Assembly (NCBI GenBank): GCA_964412555.1
Contig: CAYPPG010000007.1
Coordinates: forward strand, 62,001 to 126,000
From: CAYPPG01 sp964412555
Lineage (GTDB): Bacteria; Hinthialibacterota; Hinthialibacteria; Hinthialibacterales; Hinthialibacteraceae
DNA: 64,000 nt
Direction: 5' to 3'
Made by a program: the position numbers and the translations under genes
The notes under the pieces: generated by a model
Told to the model about the DNA's origin: nothing
What the model saw: the letters and a program-made list of their open reading frames with translations, nothing else
Database searches by the model: none
Shown here: in pieces, positions 15,472-24,535 of the stretch
How the letters are laid out: every line of letters begins with the position of its first letter
Position numbering within the stretch: position 1 is the stretch's first letter

Positions 15472-18400
15472 TTATTCGTTTTGTGTTTGATTCAATTCTT
15501 TACTCAATCGATCATAACTCTCATACGCATCCGGAGTTCTTAAACCAACATGCGAATGATTGTAAACTTTTTTATACCACATTAATGCTTTTTCCTTATC
15601 AACTTTCACCCCCTTGCCCGTTTCATACATGCGGCCTAAATAATACATTCCGTCAGGGTCATTCGCTTCTGCAGCCTTTCGATACCATTTGACGGCAGCA
15701 TGATAATTTTGTTCTCCCCCCTCACCTTTTTCGTACATATTTCCTATTCGAAGTATAGCATCAATTTGGCCTTTCTCTGCCGCTTTCAAATACCAAATCA
15801 TTTCATTTTTAGAATCCTTGTTCTCATTATATATCTCTGCAATTCTTAAACAGGCACGAAGTGAGTCATTTTCGAAAGCTTTTTTGTACCATTTCAAAGC
15901 CATCCCGCTATTTTTCTCATCCAAATATGATATCTTTCCCAATAGGTAGGCCGCTTCAGCATTGTTTTTCTCGGCTGCTTGAAGAAGCCATTCCTTTGCC
16001 ATTTTCAAATCGCGGTTCAGGTTCACTCCCTTCCCCTCCGCATACATCCTTCCCAAATAATACTGCGCTTTCACATGGCCGGATTGCGCCGCTTTCCTGA
16101 AAAAGGGGAAAGCTGCAGAATATTTTTCCTGCTCGAAATACTGCTCTCCGAGAGAATAATGATCGTCGGGATTATCCGAATCGAGTAATACTATTTCATT
16201 TATGAGTTCGTTTGCCTTACGATGCCCTTTCTCAGCCGCTTTCAGGAAATATTCTTTGGCGGTTTTTCTGTTTTTTTCGACTTCTATACCATCTCGATAC
16301 ATCGTTCCAAGCATATAGAGCGCGCCAGGATGTCCTTGATCAGCGGCTTTTTGGAACAAGTCAACTGCGGTATTTTTATCCCATTGTTTCGAGATGTTTT
16401 TATTCACTCCTGCACCCTTCAAATACATTTCCCCGAGTTGGTATTGAGCGATGTCAAGACCGAATGATGCGGCTTTTTCAAAAAACAAATACGCACAAGC
16501 ATAATTTCTCTGACTCCACAAATCTCTTCCTCTTTGAAAAATTTCGCGTGCCTGCATCGTGGAATCAATGGTTTTTATTTCGCTGGCTTCTTGCAAAATA
16601 GACTCGATTTGGCTGATGTCATTAACCGCTTGAGTTTTAAAACCATGCCATAATGGAGTGGTGAATCCTTCGGCGTACCTTTGATAATAAATACAAAACT
16701 TCTGAAACGGGAGATGCGAGTATGCATATTTCATTAAATTGCCGTTACAGTACATGATTGGCGCGTCTCCTGTAAATAAAATGCCATACAGTTTACGACA
16801 GAAAGAAAATGCATCCGCGCCCATATATTTAACATTTGCCGGTATCGTTATACTCGTCAATGCATCACATCCCTGAAACGCCCGATCACCAATCACGGTA
16901 ACCGAATCAGGGATAATTACATTGGAAAGATTCGAACACTCTGCAAAAGATCCCCAGTTAATTCTCGTAATGCGTTCAGGAATAGATATGCTTTCTATCG
17001 CTGCACATCCATAAAAAGATTCCTTTCCGATATACGTAAGATTTTTGGGGAAATTGATATTTTTCAACTTCGTGCAATTTTGAAATGCTTCCCTACCAAT
17101 ATACGTGAGTTGAGAGGGGAGTGTCACCATTTCAAGTTCTTCGCAATATTTGAACGCGTTATCATCGATATACGTTACGTGATTGGGAATCTTGATTTGT
17201 TTCAATTTTTTGCAATGCCCAAAAACTGAATGATTGATTACTGAGAGCCGATCGGGAAGAGTAATACTCGTTAGATTTTCACATAGTATAAAAGCAGCGG
17301 GACCAATTTGAGTTACCCGATCTGGAATTGTAATATGGGTTAATTGCACACATCCATCAAACGCATTCCGTCCAATTTCAGAAACCCTTTCCGGAATGTT
17401 GATGGTTGTTAGATGTTTACAGCCGCCAAAAGCGCCATTACCGATCCGAGTTACGCTATTTGGAATGTTGAAAGTCTGTGAGGCTGAGGGAGAGCAATAG
17501 AGGAGTGTTGTTTTTGCTTGATCATACAGAGCATCATCTGACAAGACATAAGTATCGTTCTCTTCGAGTGTCAATTGGTTTAGTTGAGAGCATCCTGCGA
17601 GAAAACCTTCTCCAATCTCACTGACACTTGCCGGTATCGTCAAATGGGTTAACGACCCGCAATTACAAAATGCATATTCTCCAATCGATTTTACCCCTTG
17701 CGGAATATTCACACTCCTTACTTCAGCACAACCGAAGAAGGCTTTCTCTCCGATGGTTTGCAACTGTTCGGGTAAGGTGAGACTCGTCAGGTTTCTACAA
17801 TCTCCCAATGCGCCTTTTCCAATCGAAATTACTGGATGGGGAATTGTGAGGTGTGTCAATCCACGACAACCTTGAAAGGCAAAATCCCCGATTTTTATCA
17901 CATTCGCGGGAAATTTGATATCCGAGAGATTTAAACAACCATAAAACGTTCCTTCATTGATTGTTGTTATCCCGTCGGGTATTGTAATCGCGCTTAAATC
18001 TGCACAATTTTGAAAAGCCCAACGTCCTATAGCGGTTACACCACTGGGAATATTGATTTGAAACAGATTTTTACAGCCACAAAAGGCGGCGGCTTGGATT
18101 TGGGTAACACTTTGGGGGATCCGGATAATTTTCAATTCGTTACATTCCCAAAAGGCGTATTCACCAATCGTCACTACCCCTTCCGGAATCTGATACAGCA
18201 TGCTTTTGCCGCTGGGGCAACATATAATTTTTGTTCTTTTCTTATCAAAAAGCACTCCATTCAGACTGGAAAATGCCGGATTGGCGTCATCCACTTGAAT
18301 ATCCGTCAGTTTCTCACACTCGGAAAATGCATATGGGTCAATACGAGTTACCGTTTTGGGAAGTGTTACTTTTGTTAAATTACTGCACCTATAAAAGGAT

Positions 18401-20046
18401 GCTTTTCCGATTTCCGTTACCCCTTCCGGAATCGTGATGGTGTTGATGTCTTCACACCCATTCAACATATTCTCAGGGATACGAGTCATATGGCTTGGAA
18501 TTTCAAAACGGTTCATGGGACAGGCTTTATGCCCATTCCACTCGGGCGCCGTCCATCCCTTGGCATCCGAGGAATAACAAATGGTGAAGTTTTTGTGAGT
18601 TTTTTCAAATACATCTTTAGGCAACTTCGCTGGTGCGTCTCCGCGGAAATATGCCATCGCCAAATTCTTACAGTCGGAAAAGGCTTGATTGTCAATGGTT
18701 CGCACATTCGGATGGAATTTAATAAACTGCAAATCGTTGCATCCAGAAAACGCCCTTTTACCAATCGCTAAAATCCCGTGGGGTAGATATAATTCCGGTA
18801 ATTTTTCGCATTGGGAAAAGACTCCCTCGTCGATGATTTTCACATTCTTCGGTATATTGATGTTGGTTAAATTGCTGCATTCGGAAAATGCAAAAGCGCC
18901 AATGGCCGTCACTCGATCTGGAAGAGTAAGGCTTTCCAAATTTTTACATTTCAAAAATGAATACTTTCCAATGGCATTGACATGCTCAGGAATCGCAACG
19001 CTTGTTAGATTTTCACATCGCTGAAATAAAAAATCGCTAATGGATGTAATTTCAGCAGGAAGAGTAATGCTGGTAATACTATCACACGCCGAAAAAGCGC
19101 CTTCTTCAATTGATGTCACATTTTCCGGCAATGTGAGACGGGTTAAGCTTTTACAACCGCTAAACGACGAGGGACCTATAGTTGTCACGCTCTCTGGAAG
19201 TATGATATTCGGTAGACTTTCACAACCACTAAATGTTCGTTTCCCAATCGCGGTCAAGTTCTTAGGCAAGTTAATGCTGATTAAGCTGCTACAACCCGAA
19301 AATGCAGCGTCTCCGATAGAAATCACGCTTTCCGGAATGGTGATGCGGGTTAGTTTCCTACATCCTGAGAATGCGTGATCCGCGATGGCCGTCACTTGAT
19401 CAGGAATGGTATACTCCCCCTCTTTAGCGGGAGGGCAAAGAAGAATGGTGGATTGGTTTTTATCATATAAAACGCCTTGGTGACTGGAATAAGCCGGATT
19501 GCCTTCATCCACTTCAATGGCAGTCAAGGAAGAACAATTGTTGAATGCGCCCTCCTCTATCTCCGTAGCACTTGCCGGTATTTTTATATGAGTAAGAGCG
19601 CAGTTTTCAAAGGCATTATTTCCAATTGTCGTCACGCGAGAAGGTATATTAATTTTTTCGAGTTTAAGACACCCTTCAAAAGCACTCCGTCCGATCGTTT
19701 CCAACGAGGCAGGCAAAGTCACGGATTCCTGTATCCCACAATACGAAAATGCCAAATCACCAATGCTTTTGACCGAACTGGCAATCGAAAGATGAGTCAA
19801 GTTGCGATACTCTTTAAAAGCGCCGCGGTCAATTGCGGTTACCTTTTTGAAATAAATGGCATATGGGATGTGGAGTTCTTCAACTTCCGCAGCGGTTTTT
19901 TTGTGTCCTTTGATCCTAATTGTGGAATCCTCTTGAATTTCATAGATGAAGTCATCCGGAAAAAGTCCACCGTACATAAAAACATAAATGAAAATCGAAA
20001 AGATAAGACCCAACAAGCCAACCCAATAAATTTTCTTATTTTTCAT
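15472..20046 (-). CDS. Giant membrane-anchored or secreted BspA-type LRR protein with Sel1-like repeats
   Basis: 1524 residues. Residues 5-27 are a strong hydrophobic segment (signal anchor or signal peptide). Roughly forty BspA-type leucine-rich repeats of 23 residues follow (about 60-1130), each with the pattern I-P-x-x-V-T-x-I-G-x-x-A-F-x-x-C-x-x-L; three short breaks contain YSSHQGVLYDK-like inserts. From about 1190 to 1505 come some eight Sel1-type TPR-like repeats (AQYYLGRMYAEGKGV, AAEKGH, KWYRKAAE). BspA LRRs usually bind host or surface proteins; Sel1 repeats scaffold protein complexes. Orientation and the 56-base spacing put it in the same transcription unit as the three C-ring-like genes. 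If residues 5-27 act as an anchor, the repeats face the periplasm or outside. Confidence 0.85.
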   Translation of the reverse strand: MKNKKIYWVGLLGLIFSIFIYVFMYGGLFPDDFIYEIQEDSTIRIKGHKKTAAEVEELHIPYAIYFKKVTAIDRGAFKEYRNLTHLSIASSVKSIGDLAFSYCGIQESVTLPASLETIGRSAFEGCLKLEKINIPSRVTTIGNNAFENCALTHIKIPASATEIEEGAFNNCSSLTAIEVDEGNPAYSSHQGVLYDKNQSTILLCPPAKEGEYTIPDQVTAIADHAFSGCRKLTRITIPESVISIGDAAFSGCSSLISINLPKNLTAIGKRTFSGCESLPNIILPESVTTIGPSSFSGCKSLTRLTLPENVTSIEEGAFSACDSITSITLPAEITSISDFLFQRCENLTSVAIPEHVNAIGKYSFLKCKNLESLTLPDRVTAIGAFAFSECSNLTNINIPKNVKIIDEGVFSQCEKLPELYLPHGILAIGKRAFSGCNDLQFIKFHPNVRTIDNQAFSDCKNLAMAYFRGDAPAKLPKDVFEKTHKNFTICYSSDAKGWTAPEWNGHKACPMNRFEIPSHMTRIPENMLNGCEDINTITIPEGVTEIGKASFYRCSNLTKVTLPKTVTRIDPYAFSECEKLTDIQVDDANPAFSSLNGVLFDKKRTKIICCPSGKSMLYQIPEGVVTIGEYAFWECNELKIIRIPQSVTQIQAAAFCGCKNLFQINIPSGVTAIGRWAFQNCADLSAITIPDGITTINEGTFYGCLNLSDIKFPANVIKIGDFAFQGCRGLTHLTIPHPVISIGKGALGDCRNLTSLTLPEQLQTIGEKAFFGCAEVRSVNIPQGVKSIGEYAFCNCGSLTHLTIPASVSEIGEGFLAGCSQLNQLTLEENDTYVLSDDALYDQAKTTLLYCSPSASQTFNIPNSVTRIGNGAFGGCKHLTTINIPERVSEIGRNAFDGCVQLTHITIPDRVTQIGPAAFILCENLTSITLPDRLSVINHSVFGHCKKLKQIKIPNHVTYIDDNAFKYCEELEMVTLPSQLTYIGREAFQNCTKLKNINFPKNLTYIGKESFYGCAAIESISIPERITRINWGSFAECSNLSNVIIPDSVTVIGDRAFQGCDALTSITIPANVKYMGADAFSFCRKLYGILFTGDAPIMYCNGNLMKYAYSHLPFQKFCIYYQRYAEGFTTPLWHGFKTQAVNDISQIESILQEASEIKTIDSTMQAREIFQRGRDLWSQRNYACAYLFFEKAASFGLDIAQYQLGEMYLKGAGVNKNISKQWDKNTAVDLFQKAADQGHPGALYMLGTMYRDGIEVEKNRKTAKEYFLKAAEKGHRKANELINEIVLLDSDNPDDHYSLGEQYFEQEKYSAAFPFFRKAAQSGHVKAQYYLGRMYAEGKGVNLNRDLKMAKEWLLQAAEKNNAEAAYLLGKISYLDEKNSGMALKWYKKAFENDSLRACLRIAEIYNENKDSKNEMIWYLKAAEKGQIDAILRIGNMYEKGEGGEQNYHAAVKWYRKAAEANDPDGMYYLGRMYETGKGVKVDKEKALMWYKKVYNHSHVGLRTPDAYESYDRLSKELNQTQNE

Positions 20047-20146
20047 ACAAAAATCTCCGTAACTTTACCCAAACAAAATTACCCCAATCTGCCATTGGCA
20101 GGCCGGGTTAACCTCGAGAAAAGTATAACACTATTTTAATGGTATT

Positions 20147-20160
20147 TTCGCAATTGCGAA
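20147..20160. promoter_or_regulatory. 14-bp palindrome upstream of the LRR/Sel1 gene
   Basis: TTCGCAATTGCGAA is fully self-complementary and lies about 100 bases upstream of the start at 20046. On the minus strand a TATACT -10-like hexamer follows it (about 20124-20129). It is a plausible operator for the LRR/Sel1 to FliM-like run, but no regulator is adjacent. Confidence 0.4.
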
Positions 20161-20286
20161 CGTTATCTTCATATCACGAAGAGCATTTTGTCATTCTCGA
20201 TAAAAATGTCAAGCCTTTTTAGTGGAGAGTGTAAAAAGGTATGGCCTTCGTTGTGAACCTAGTATAGATTGCGGTGATAGGTTCTT

Positions 20287-20339
20287 GTGCAGGCAGGATG
20301 TCCGCACCACAATTTCTGACTTTATGCCGTAGCATCATG
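20287..20339. repeat. Dispersed repeat, family C
   Basis: GGATGTCCGCACCACAAT core with GACTTTATGCCGTAGCATCAT after it. It lies in the 462-base gap between the LRR/Sel1 gene and the FG-GAP gene; the rest of that gap holds the 20147 palindrome and the duplicated leader from 20384. Confidence 0.8.
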
Positions 20340-20383
20340 CATTCTCTTTCTTTTATTCTTTGACACTTTTTTAATTGTTCCTG

Positions 20384-20508
20384 TCATGTCTATAATTGAA
20401 TTGATTTTAGTGCACGCGATAAAAGATGCGGGCAAGATGCCCGCGCTCCCAGTGGGGGAAAGATGCGGGCAGGATGATTGCGCTCCCAGAGTGAGGAAGG
20501 TTTCTTAA
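20384..20508 (+). repeat. Duplicated leader of the FG-GAP gene, with two family D units
   Basis: Nearly identical to 12261-12385 in sequence and in position relative to the start codon, and includes the tandem family D units at 20425-20490. The duplication continues into the coding region to about 20579. Confidence 0.8.
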
Positions 20509-21831
20509 ATGGATAGGATACGTTTTTATTTATTCGTTTGTTTTATTCTTGTGGCGGGTATAGGGAATAGTAATGACAACCTTATATTCGATACGGTTGA
20601 CACGGGAAAAGAACCGCAAAAGGCAAGGCTAATTGCGCCGTGGAAAACAATCGATCTTGATGAGAAATATGGTGGTTTGTGGGTTGTGACCGGGGATGTG
20701 GATGGAGACAGCAATGTCGATATCGTTAGCGCCCGGAATGTCAATGAGAACGATGTACATTATACCAGCACGGTTGTCGCTCAACGGTTGAATGGAAGTG
20801 TTATCTGGAAGTGGGGGAATCCGGATATCGGCCGCCGAATTTGGCATCATGATGTCGCATGCCAGATTCATGATTGGGATGATGACGGGAAGGTGGAAGT
20901 GATCATCTGTGCCGATGGTGCTCTGATCGAATTTGACGGAACTACCGGCAAGATCAAGCGGAAATTACCTCTGCCCGAAGACGCGACCGATTGTCTGGTT
21001 TTCGCTAATCTTAGCGGAAATCCTCACTCACCTCCGCGGGATGTCCTGGTCAAAACCCGGTATAGCCAAATATGGGCGTATGATTATGATTGGAACTTGC
21101 TTTGGACTGTCAAAAATCCCGGGGGCTATCGTACCGCTCATCAACCTCGGCCGCTTGATCTCGACAATGACGGCAGGGATGAAATTATGGCCGGTTATGC
21201 TCTATTAAACTCAGACGGTTCCGTGCGATGGGTGTTTGAATCGGAGAAAGTCGATCAAGGACGGGGGCATCTCGATTGTTGCCGTGTCTTAAAAAAAGGA
21301 AAGACTCCGAAAGAGTATCGTCTGGCACTCACTTTGTGTGGGGCAAACGATATCGCCGTTGTTGACGGACTCGGGAATACGATGTGGGAAGTGACAGGGC
21401 ATCATTTCGAGTCGATCAACATCGGGAGAATTTTCCCTGAAATTGAAGGTCCCCAAATTTTGGTTGACATCGATCATCGGCCTAGAGGGGAAAGCCCGAT
21501 GTGGTTTTTGGATGAAAAGGGGAATCATTTGGCGCAGATTGTGTCCGATTACTGCCGCCATCATACGCTGATCGATTGGACCGGTGATGGATTCGATGAA
21601 TTCGTGATCGCCGATTCGCGGGGATTGTATGATCAGAAAGGCAAACGGATTGCGACGTTCGATATGCCGGAGGGAGCGAAAAGTATTCTTACTGGAGATA
21701 TGAATGGGGATCAGATTCCGGATATTACTTTGACTACGGAAACTGCGGTTTATGTTTTCTTGAATGAAAAGGGGGAGAAATTCGAAGAAATGCGGCCTTT
21801 GGGGTGTGGGGTTAATTTTACTTTATACTGA
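20509..21831 (+). CDS. Secreted FG-GAP/VCBS repeat protein
   Basis: 440 residues. The signal peptide spans about residues 1-20 (IRFYLFVCFILVAGIGNS). The mature protein is a beta-propeller of FG-GAP-like blades marked by calcium-loop sequences such as GDVDGDSNVDIV, WDDDGKVEVI, DLDNDGRDEIMAGY, WTGDGFDEFVI and GDMNGDQIPDI. These propellers bind ligands or partners at the cell surface or carry attached catalytic domains; no extra domain is seen. Start at the ATG at 20509 after AGGAAGG. A truncated copy of its leader and first codons is at 12261-12456. Function beyond surface binding is unknown. Confidence 0.82.
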   Translation: MDRIRFYLFVCFILVAGIGNSNDNLIFDTVDTGKEPQKARLIAPWKTIDLDEKYGGLWVVTGDVDGDSNVDIVSARNVNENDVHYTSTVVAQRLNGSVIWKWGNPDIGRRIWHHDVACQIHDWDDDGKVEVIICADGALIEFDGTTGKIKRKLPLPEDATDCLVFANLSGNPHSPPRDVLVKTRYSQIWAYDYDWNLLWTVKNPGGYRTAHQPRPLDLDNDGRDEIMAGYALLNSDGSVRWVFESEKVDQGRGHLDCCRVLKKGKTPKEYRLALTLCGANDIAVVDGLGNTMWEVTGHHFESINIGRIFPEIEGPQILVDIDHRPRGESPMWFLDEKGNHLAQIVSDYCRHHTLIDWTGDGFDEFVIADSRGLYDQKGKRIATFDMPEGAKSILTGDMNGDQIPDITLTTETAVYVFLNEKGEKFEEMRPLGCGVNFTLY

Positions 21832-21907
21832 TCTACTTGTTGATTTGACAGATTTCCTATCTTTGAATTCGTTCATTCTTTATCTGTGGGTGCTATTATA
21901 TTTAATG

Positions 21908-22018
21908 ATGCCGGCAAGATGCCGGCATTACGGTGTAGCGCCGCCGTCTCGGCGGCATCTGTGCCAATGCCGGCAGGATGGCGGTGGTACGGTGTAGCGC
22001 CGGCGTCTCGGTGGCATG
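21908..22018. repeat. Tandem palindromic repeat (two units of about 55 bases)
   Basis: Unit 1 at 21908-21960 and unit 2 at 21966-22018 share GATGCCGGCA..ATGCCGGCATTACGGTGTAGCGCCGCC-GTCTCGGCGGCAT with several changes. Each contains hairpin-forming GCCGGC and GCCGCC/GGCGGC arms. No gene is present between the FG-GAP gene and mnmG. Confidence 0.75.
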
Positions 22019-22039
22019 GATGAAAATATTCTCGTTGAA

Positions 22040-22067
22040 AGATGCGGGCAGGGATGCCCGCGCTCCG
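22040..22067. repeat. Dispersed repeat, family D, directly before mnmG
   Basis: GATGCGGGCAGGGATGCCCGCGCTCC, ending 7-8 bases before the mnmG start codon. It occupies the place where a ribosome site would be expected. Confidence 0.8.
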
Positions 22068-22074
22068 ACTGATT

Positions 22075-23958
22075 ATGAAATATGATTACGATATAGTTGT
22101 TGTGGGTGGCGGCCATGCCGGGTGTGAGGCAGCGGCGGTTGCTGCGAATATGGGCTGCAAGACGGCGCTTTTGACATTCGATCTCGACGCGCTGGCGAAG
22201 ATGTCCTGCAATCCGGCTGTGGGGGGGCAGGCCAAAGGGCAGTTGGTGCGGGAAATCGATGCGCTTGGGGGAATTATGGCGTATATTACTGACAAGGCTG
22301 GGATTCATTTTCGGATGTTGAACGCTTCGAAAGGTCCGGCGGTGCGCTCGCCGCGTTCTCAATCCGATCGACCTTATTATTCAGTGGTAATGAGAGAACG
22401 ATTGGAGGAAACTGCCAATCTTGATTTGCTGGCAGGGGAAGGTTCTTCTGTGTTGGTCAACAATAGCGAAGTCATTGGGGTGTCGGACCGGCAAGGCAAT
22501 AAACTGTATGCGCGGAAAGTGATACTCACTCCGGGAACATTTCTCGGCGGGCTGCTGCATTTCGGATTGAATACGGTTCCCGGTGGGCGTATCGATGATA
22601 GTCCTTCTCTTGTTTTGGCGGAAAATTTAACCTCTCTCGGTTTCGAACTTGGACGGTTGAAAACGGGAACTCCGGCGCGCTTGGCGAAGGATAGCATCGA
22701 CTATTCCTCGTTGGAAAAACAGCCTGGGGATGAGCCGCCTCTTCCCTTCTCTTTCCATCCCGAAGTTCAAGTTCAAAACAGGATCGACTGCTACATCACT
22801 CGCACGAACGAACGGACAGCGGACGCGATTCGCAAAGGTTTGGATCGTTCTCCGCTTTATACCGGCAGAATTACCGGTGTCGGTCCGCGGTATTGTCCGT
22901 CGATCGAAGACAAAATACATCGTTTTCCCGATAAAACGTCTCATCAAGTGTTTTTGGAACCGGAAGGTCTCGAGTCGAATCTGGTCTATCCCAATGGGAT
23001 TTCCACCAGCCTTCCGCTGGATGTGCAGGAAGAATATATTCATACCATTCCCGGACTGGAGCGGGCGGTAATCGTCAAGCCGGGGTATGCCGTGGAGTAT
23101 TTCTTTTCCAATCCGCAGGATTTGTATCCTTCGATGGAGACAAAACGTATCAAAGGCTTGTACTTTGCGGGGCAGATCAACGGGACATCCGGCTATGAGG
23201 AAGCGGCGGCGCAAGGGATGATCGCCGGGATCAACGCCGTGCTGCAGATTCGAGGTGAAGAATCGTTCATTTTAGGGCGTGAAGAAGCCTATATCGGGGT
23301 GTTGATCGATGATTTAGTGACGAAAGGGGTCGAGGAACCGTACCGACTTTTCACCTCCAGTGCCGAGCATCGTTTATTGCTCCGTCAAGATAACGCGGAT
23401 TTCCGGCTTACGGAGCGTGCTCATGATCTGGGATTGGTACCAAGGGAATGGAAAGAGGAAATCATCGGCTGGAAGCGGGATATGGAAAAACTGCGTGAAG
23501 AGCTGCGGCAGCGTGTCATCGTTCCACGGGAGCCGATTCGGGATTTGTTCAAGGAACTGGAGTTGGGGGAAATTTCTCATCCCACTCCGCTGTTGCATAT
23601 TTTGCGGCGTACCAATATGACGACACATTTATTGCCCCGATTCGATGTGGATATTTCACAAAATCATCCAAGGGTACTGGAACAACTGGAAATCGAGACC
23701 AAGTATCAAGGATACATCGAGCGCCAAATCAAAAAAATCGAAGAAGACAAAAAAGCCGACAAGCGCAGGATCCCCGCTGAGCTGGATTATTACAAACTGG
23801 AAGGGATGCGGAGAGAAGCGCAGGAGAAATTCAACCGGGTGCGGCCGGCGACGATAGGGCAGGCGGGGCGGATACCGGGAATTTTTCCATCGGATATCAA
23901 TGTTCTTTGGATCAATGTCATGAAGTATTCTGCGAAAGTTACCGAAAAAGCTTCATAG
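22075..23958 (+). CDS. mnmG: tRNA uridine-5-carboxymethylaminomethyl modification enzyme MnmG (GidA)
   Basis: 627 residues, typical of MnmG. With MnmE it installs carboxymethylaminomethyl groups on the wobble uridine of several tRNAs, using FAD and methylene-tetrahydrofolate. Motifs: FAD Rossmann VVVGGGHAGCEAA, MSCNPAVGGQAKGQLVREIDALGG, SRSQSDRP-like KGPAVRSPRSQSDR, LTPGTFLGG, GRLKTGTPAR, GPRYCPSIEDK, HQVFLEPEG and FAGQINGTSGYEEAAAQG. The ATG at 22075 is chosen because translation upstream would read through a family D repeat. No Shine-Dalgarno sequence is visible. Its end overlaps the convergent methyltransferase gene by 20 bases. Confidence 0.96.
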   Translation: MKYDYDIVVVGGGHAGCEAAAVAANMGCKTALLTFDLDALAKMSCNPAVGGQAKGQLVREIDALGGIMAYITDKAGIHFRMLNASKGPAVRSPRSQSDRPYYSVVMRERLEETANLDLLAGEGSSVLVNNSEVIGVSDRQGNKLYARKVILTPGTFLGGLLHFGLNTVPGGRIDDSPSLVLAENLTSLGFELGRLKTGTPARLAKDSIDYSSLEKQPGDEPPLPFSFHPEVQVQNRIDCYITRTNERTADAIRKGLDRSPLYTGRITGVGPRYCPSIEDKIHRFPDKTSHQVFLEPEGLESNLVYPNGISTSLPLDVQEEYIHTIPGLERAVIVKPGYAVEYFFSNPQDLYPSMETKRIKGLYFAGQINGTSGYEEAAAQGMIAGINAVLQIRGEESFILGREEAYIGVLIDDLVTKGVEEPYRLFTSSAEHRLLLRQDNADFRLTERAHDLGLVPREWKEEIIGWKRDMEKLREELRQRVIVPREPIRDLFKELELGEISHPTPLLHILRRTNMTTHLLPRFDVDISQNHPRVLEQLEIETKYQGYIERQIKKIEEDKKADKRRIPAELDYYKLEGMRREAQEKFNRVRPATIGQAGRIPGIFPSDINVLWINVMKYSAKVTEKAS

Positions 23959-24535
23959 AAGGATAATAGGCGGGGACTTGCCGGCGGTACTTTCGATACT
24001 CTTCTCCAAAACTAGAGATCATTTTGCGTTCTTCCAGCCAAGTTCCAACAAAGATATAGAGGGTCAAGATCACGGCGGTTACCAAATCGGCTAGGTTCAG
24101 ATCGCGCGCCCATACGAGAATCAAGACAGCGGCGTACCAAGGGTGACGGACATAGCGATGAATTCCACGAGTTCTGAATTCCGGTTTTTCGTTCATGCTT
24201 TGCGGCTCTCGAATTTGCCGAAACCCCAAAAAATCCAGACCATCATAACTTATGAATCCACCCACGATATAGACAGCTGCGAGTATCCACAAAAAAAACT
24301 GCAGCCCAATCCAATTCCCACTCCACTCAAAAACAATTTCCGATTCGAGGCTCTGCCAATAGAGCAAAATGGGAGTGAGAGTCATGAGACTGGCAAAATT
24401 ATAGATTAAACGGTAATAAACAAAGCCGTTCCTCATTCGCCTCTGAAAAAAGGAAGAAACAGAGGGAGAGATCAGGAAACTGTGTAGAAAACAGAACAGG
24501 ATCCAGGCAAAGGCAAGAATAACCAGTTGAAACAT
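23939..24535 (-). CDS. Integral membrane methyltransferase of the isoprenylcysteine/NnrU-like type
   Basis: 198 residues with about five membrane segments. The C-terminal signature RHPWYAAVLILVWA...LEERKMISSFGEEYRKYRRQVPAYYPS is that of the ICMT/PEMT-like membrane methyltransferase family, where the RHP and E..Y..Y residues bind S-adenosylmethionine. Substrate unknown (lipid, quinone or small thiol in relatives). The start ATG overlaps the stop of the upstream dehydrogenase gene by one base (TAATG), so the two are translationally coupled and probably act in the same process. It converges on mnmG with a 20-base overlap. Confidence 0.82.
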   Translation of the reverse strand: MFQLVILAFAWILFCFLHSFLISPSVSSFFQRRMRNGFVYYRLIYNFASLMTLTPILLYWQSLESEIVFEWSGNWIGLQFFLWILAAVYIVGGFISYDGLDFLGFRQIREPQSMNEKPEFRTRGIHRYVRHPWYAAVLILVWARDLNLADLVTAVILTLYIFVGTWLEERKMISSFGEEYRKYRRQVPAYYPSMKLFR

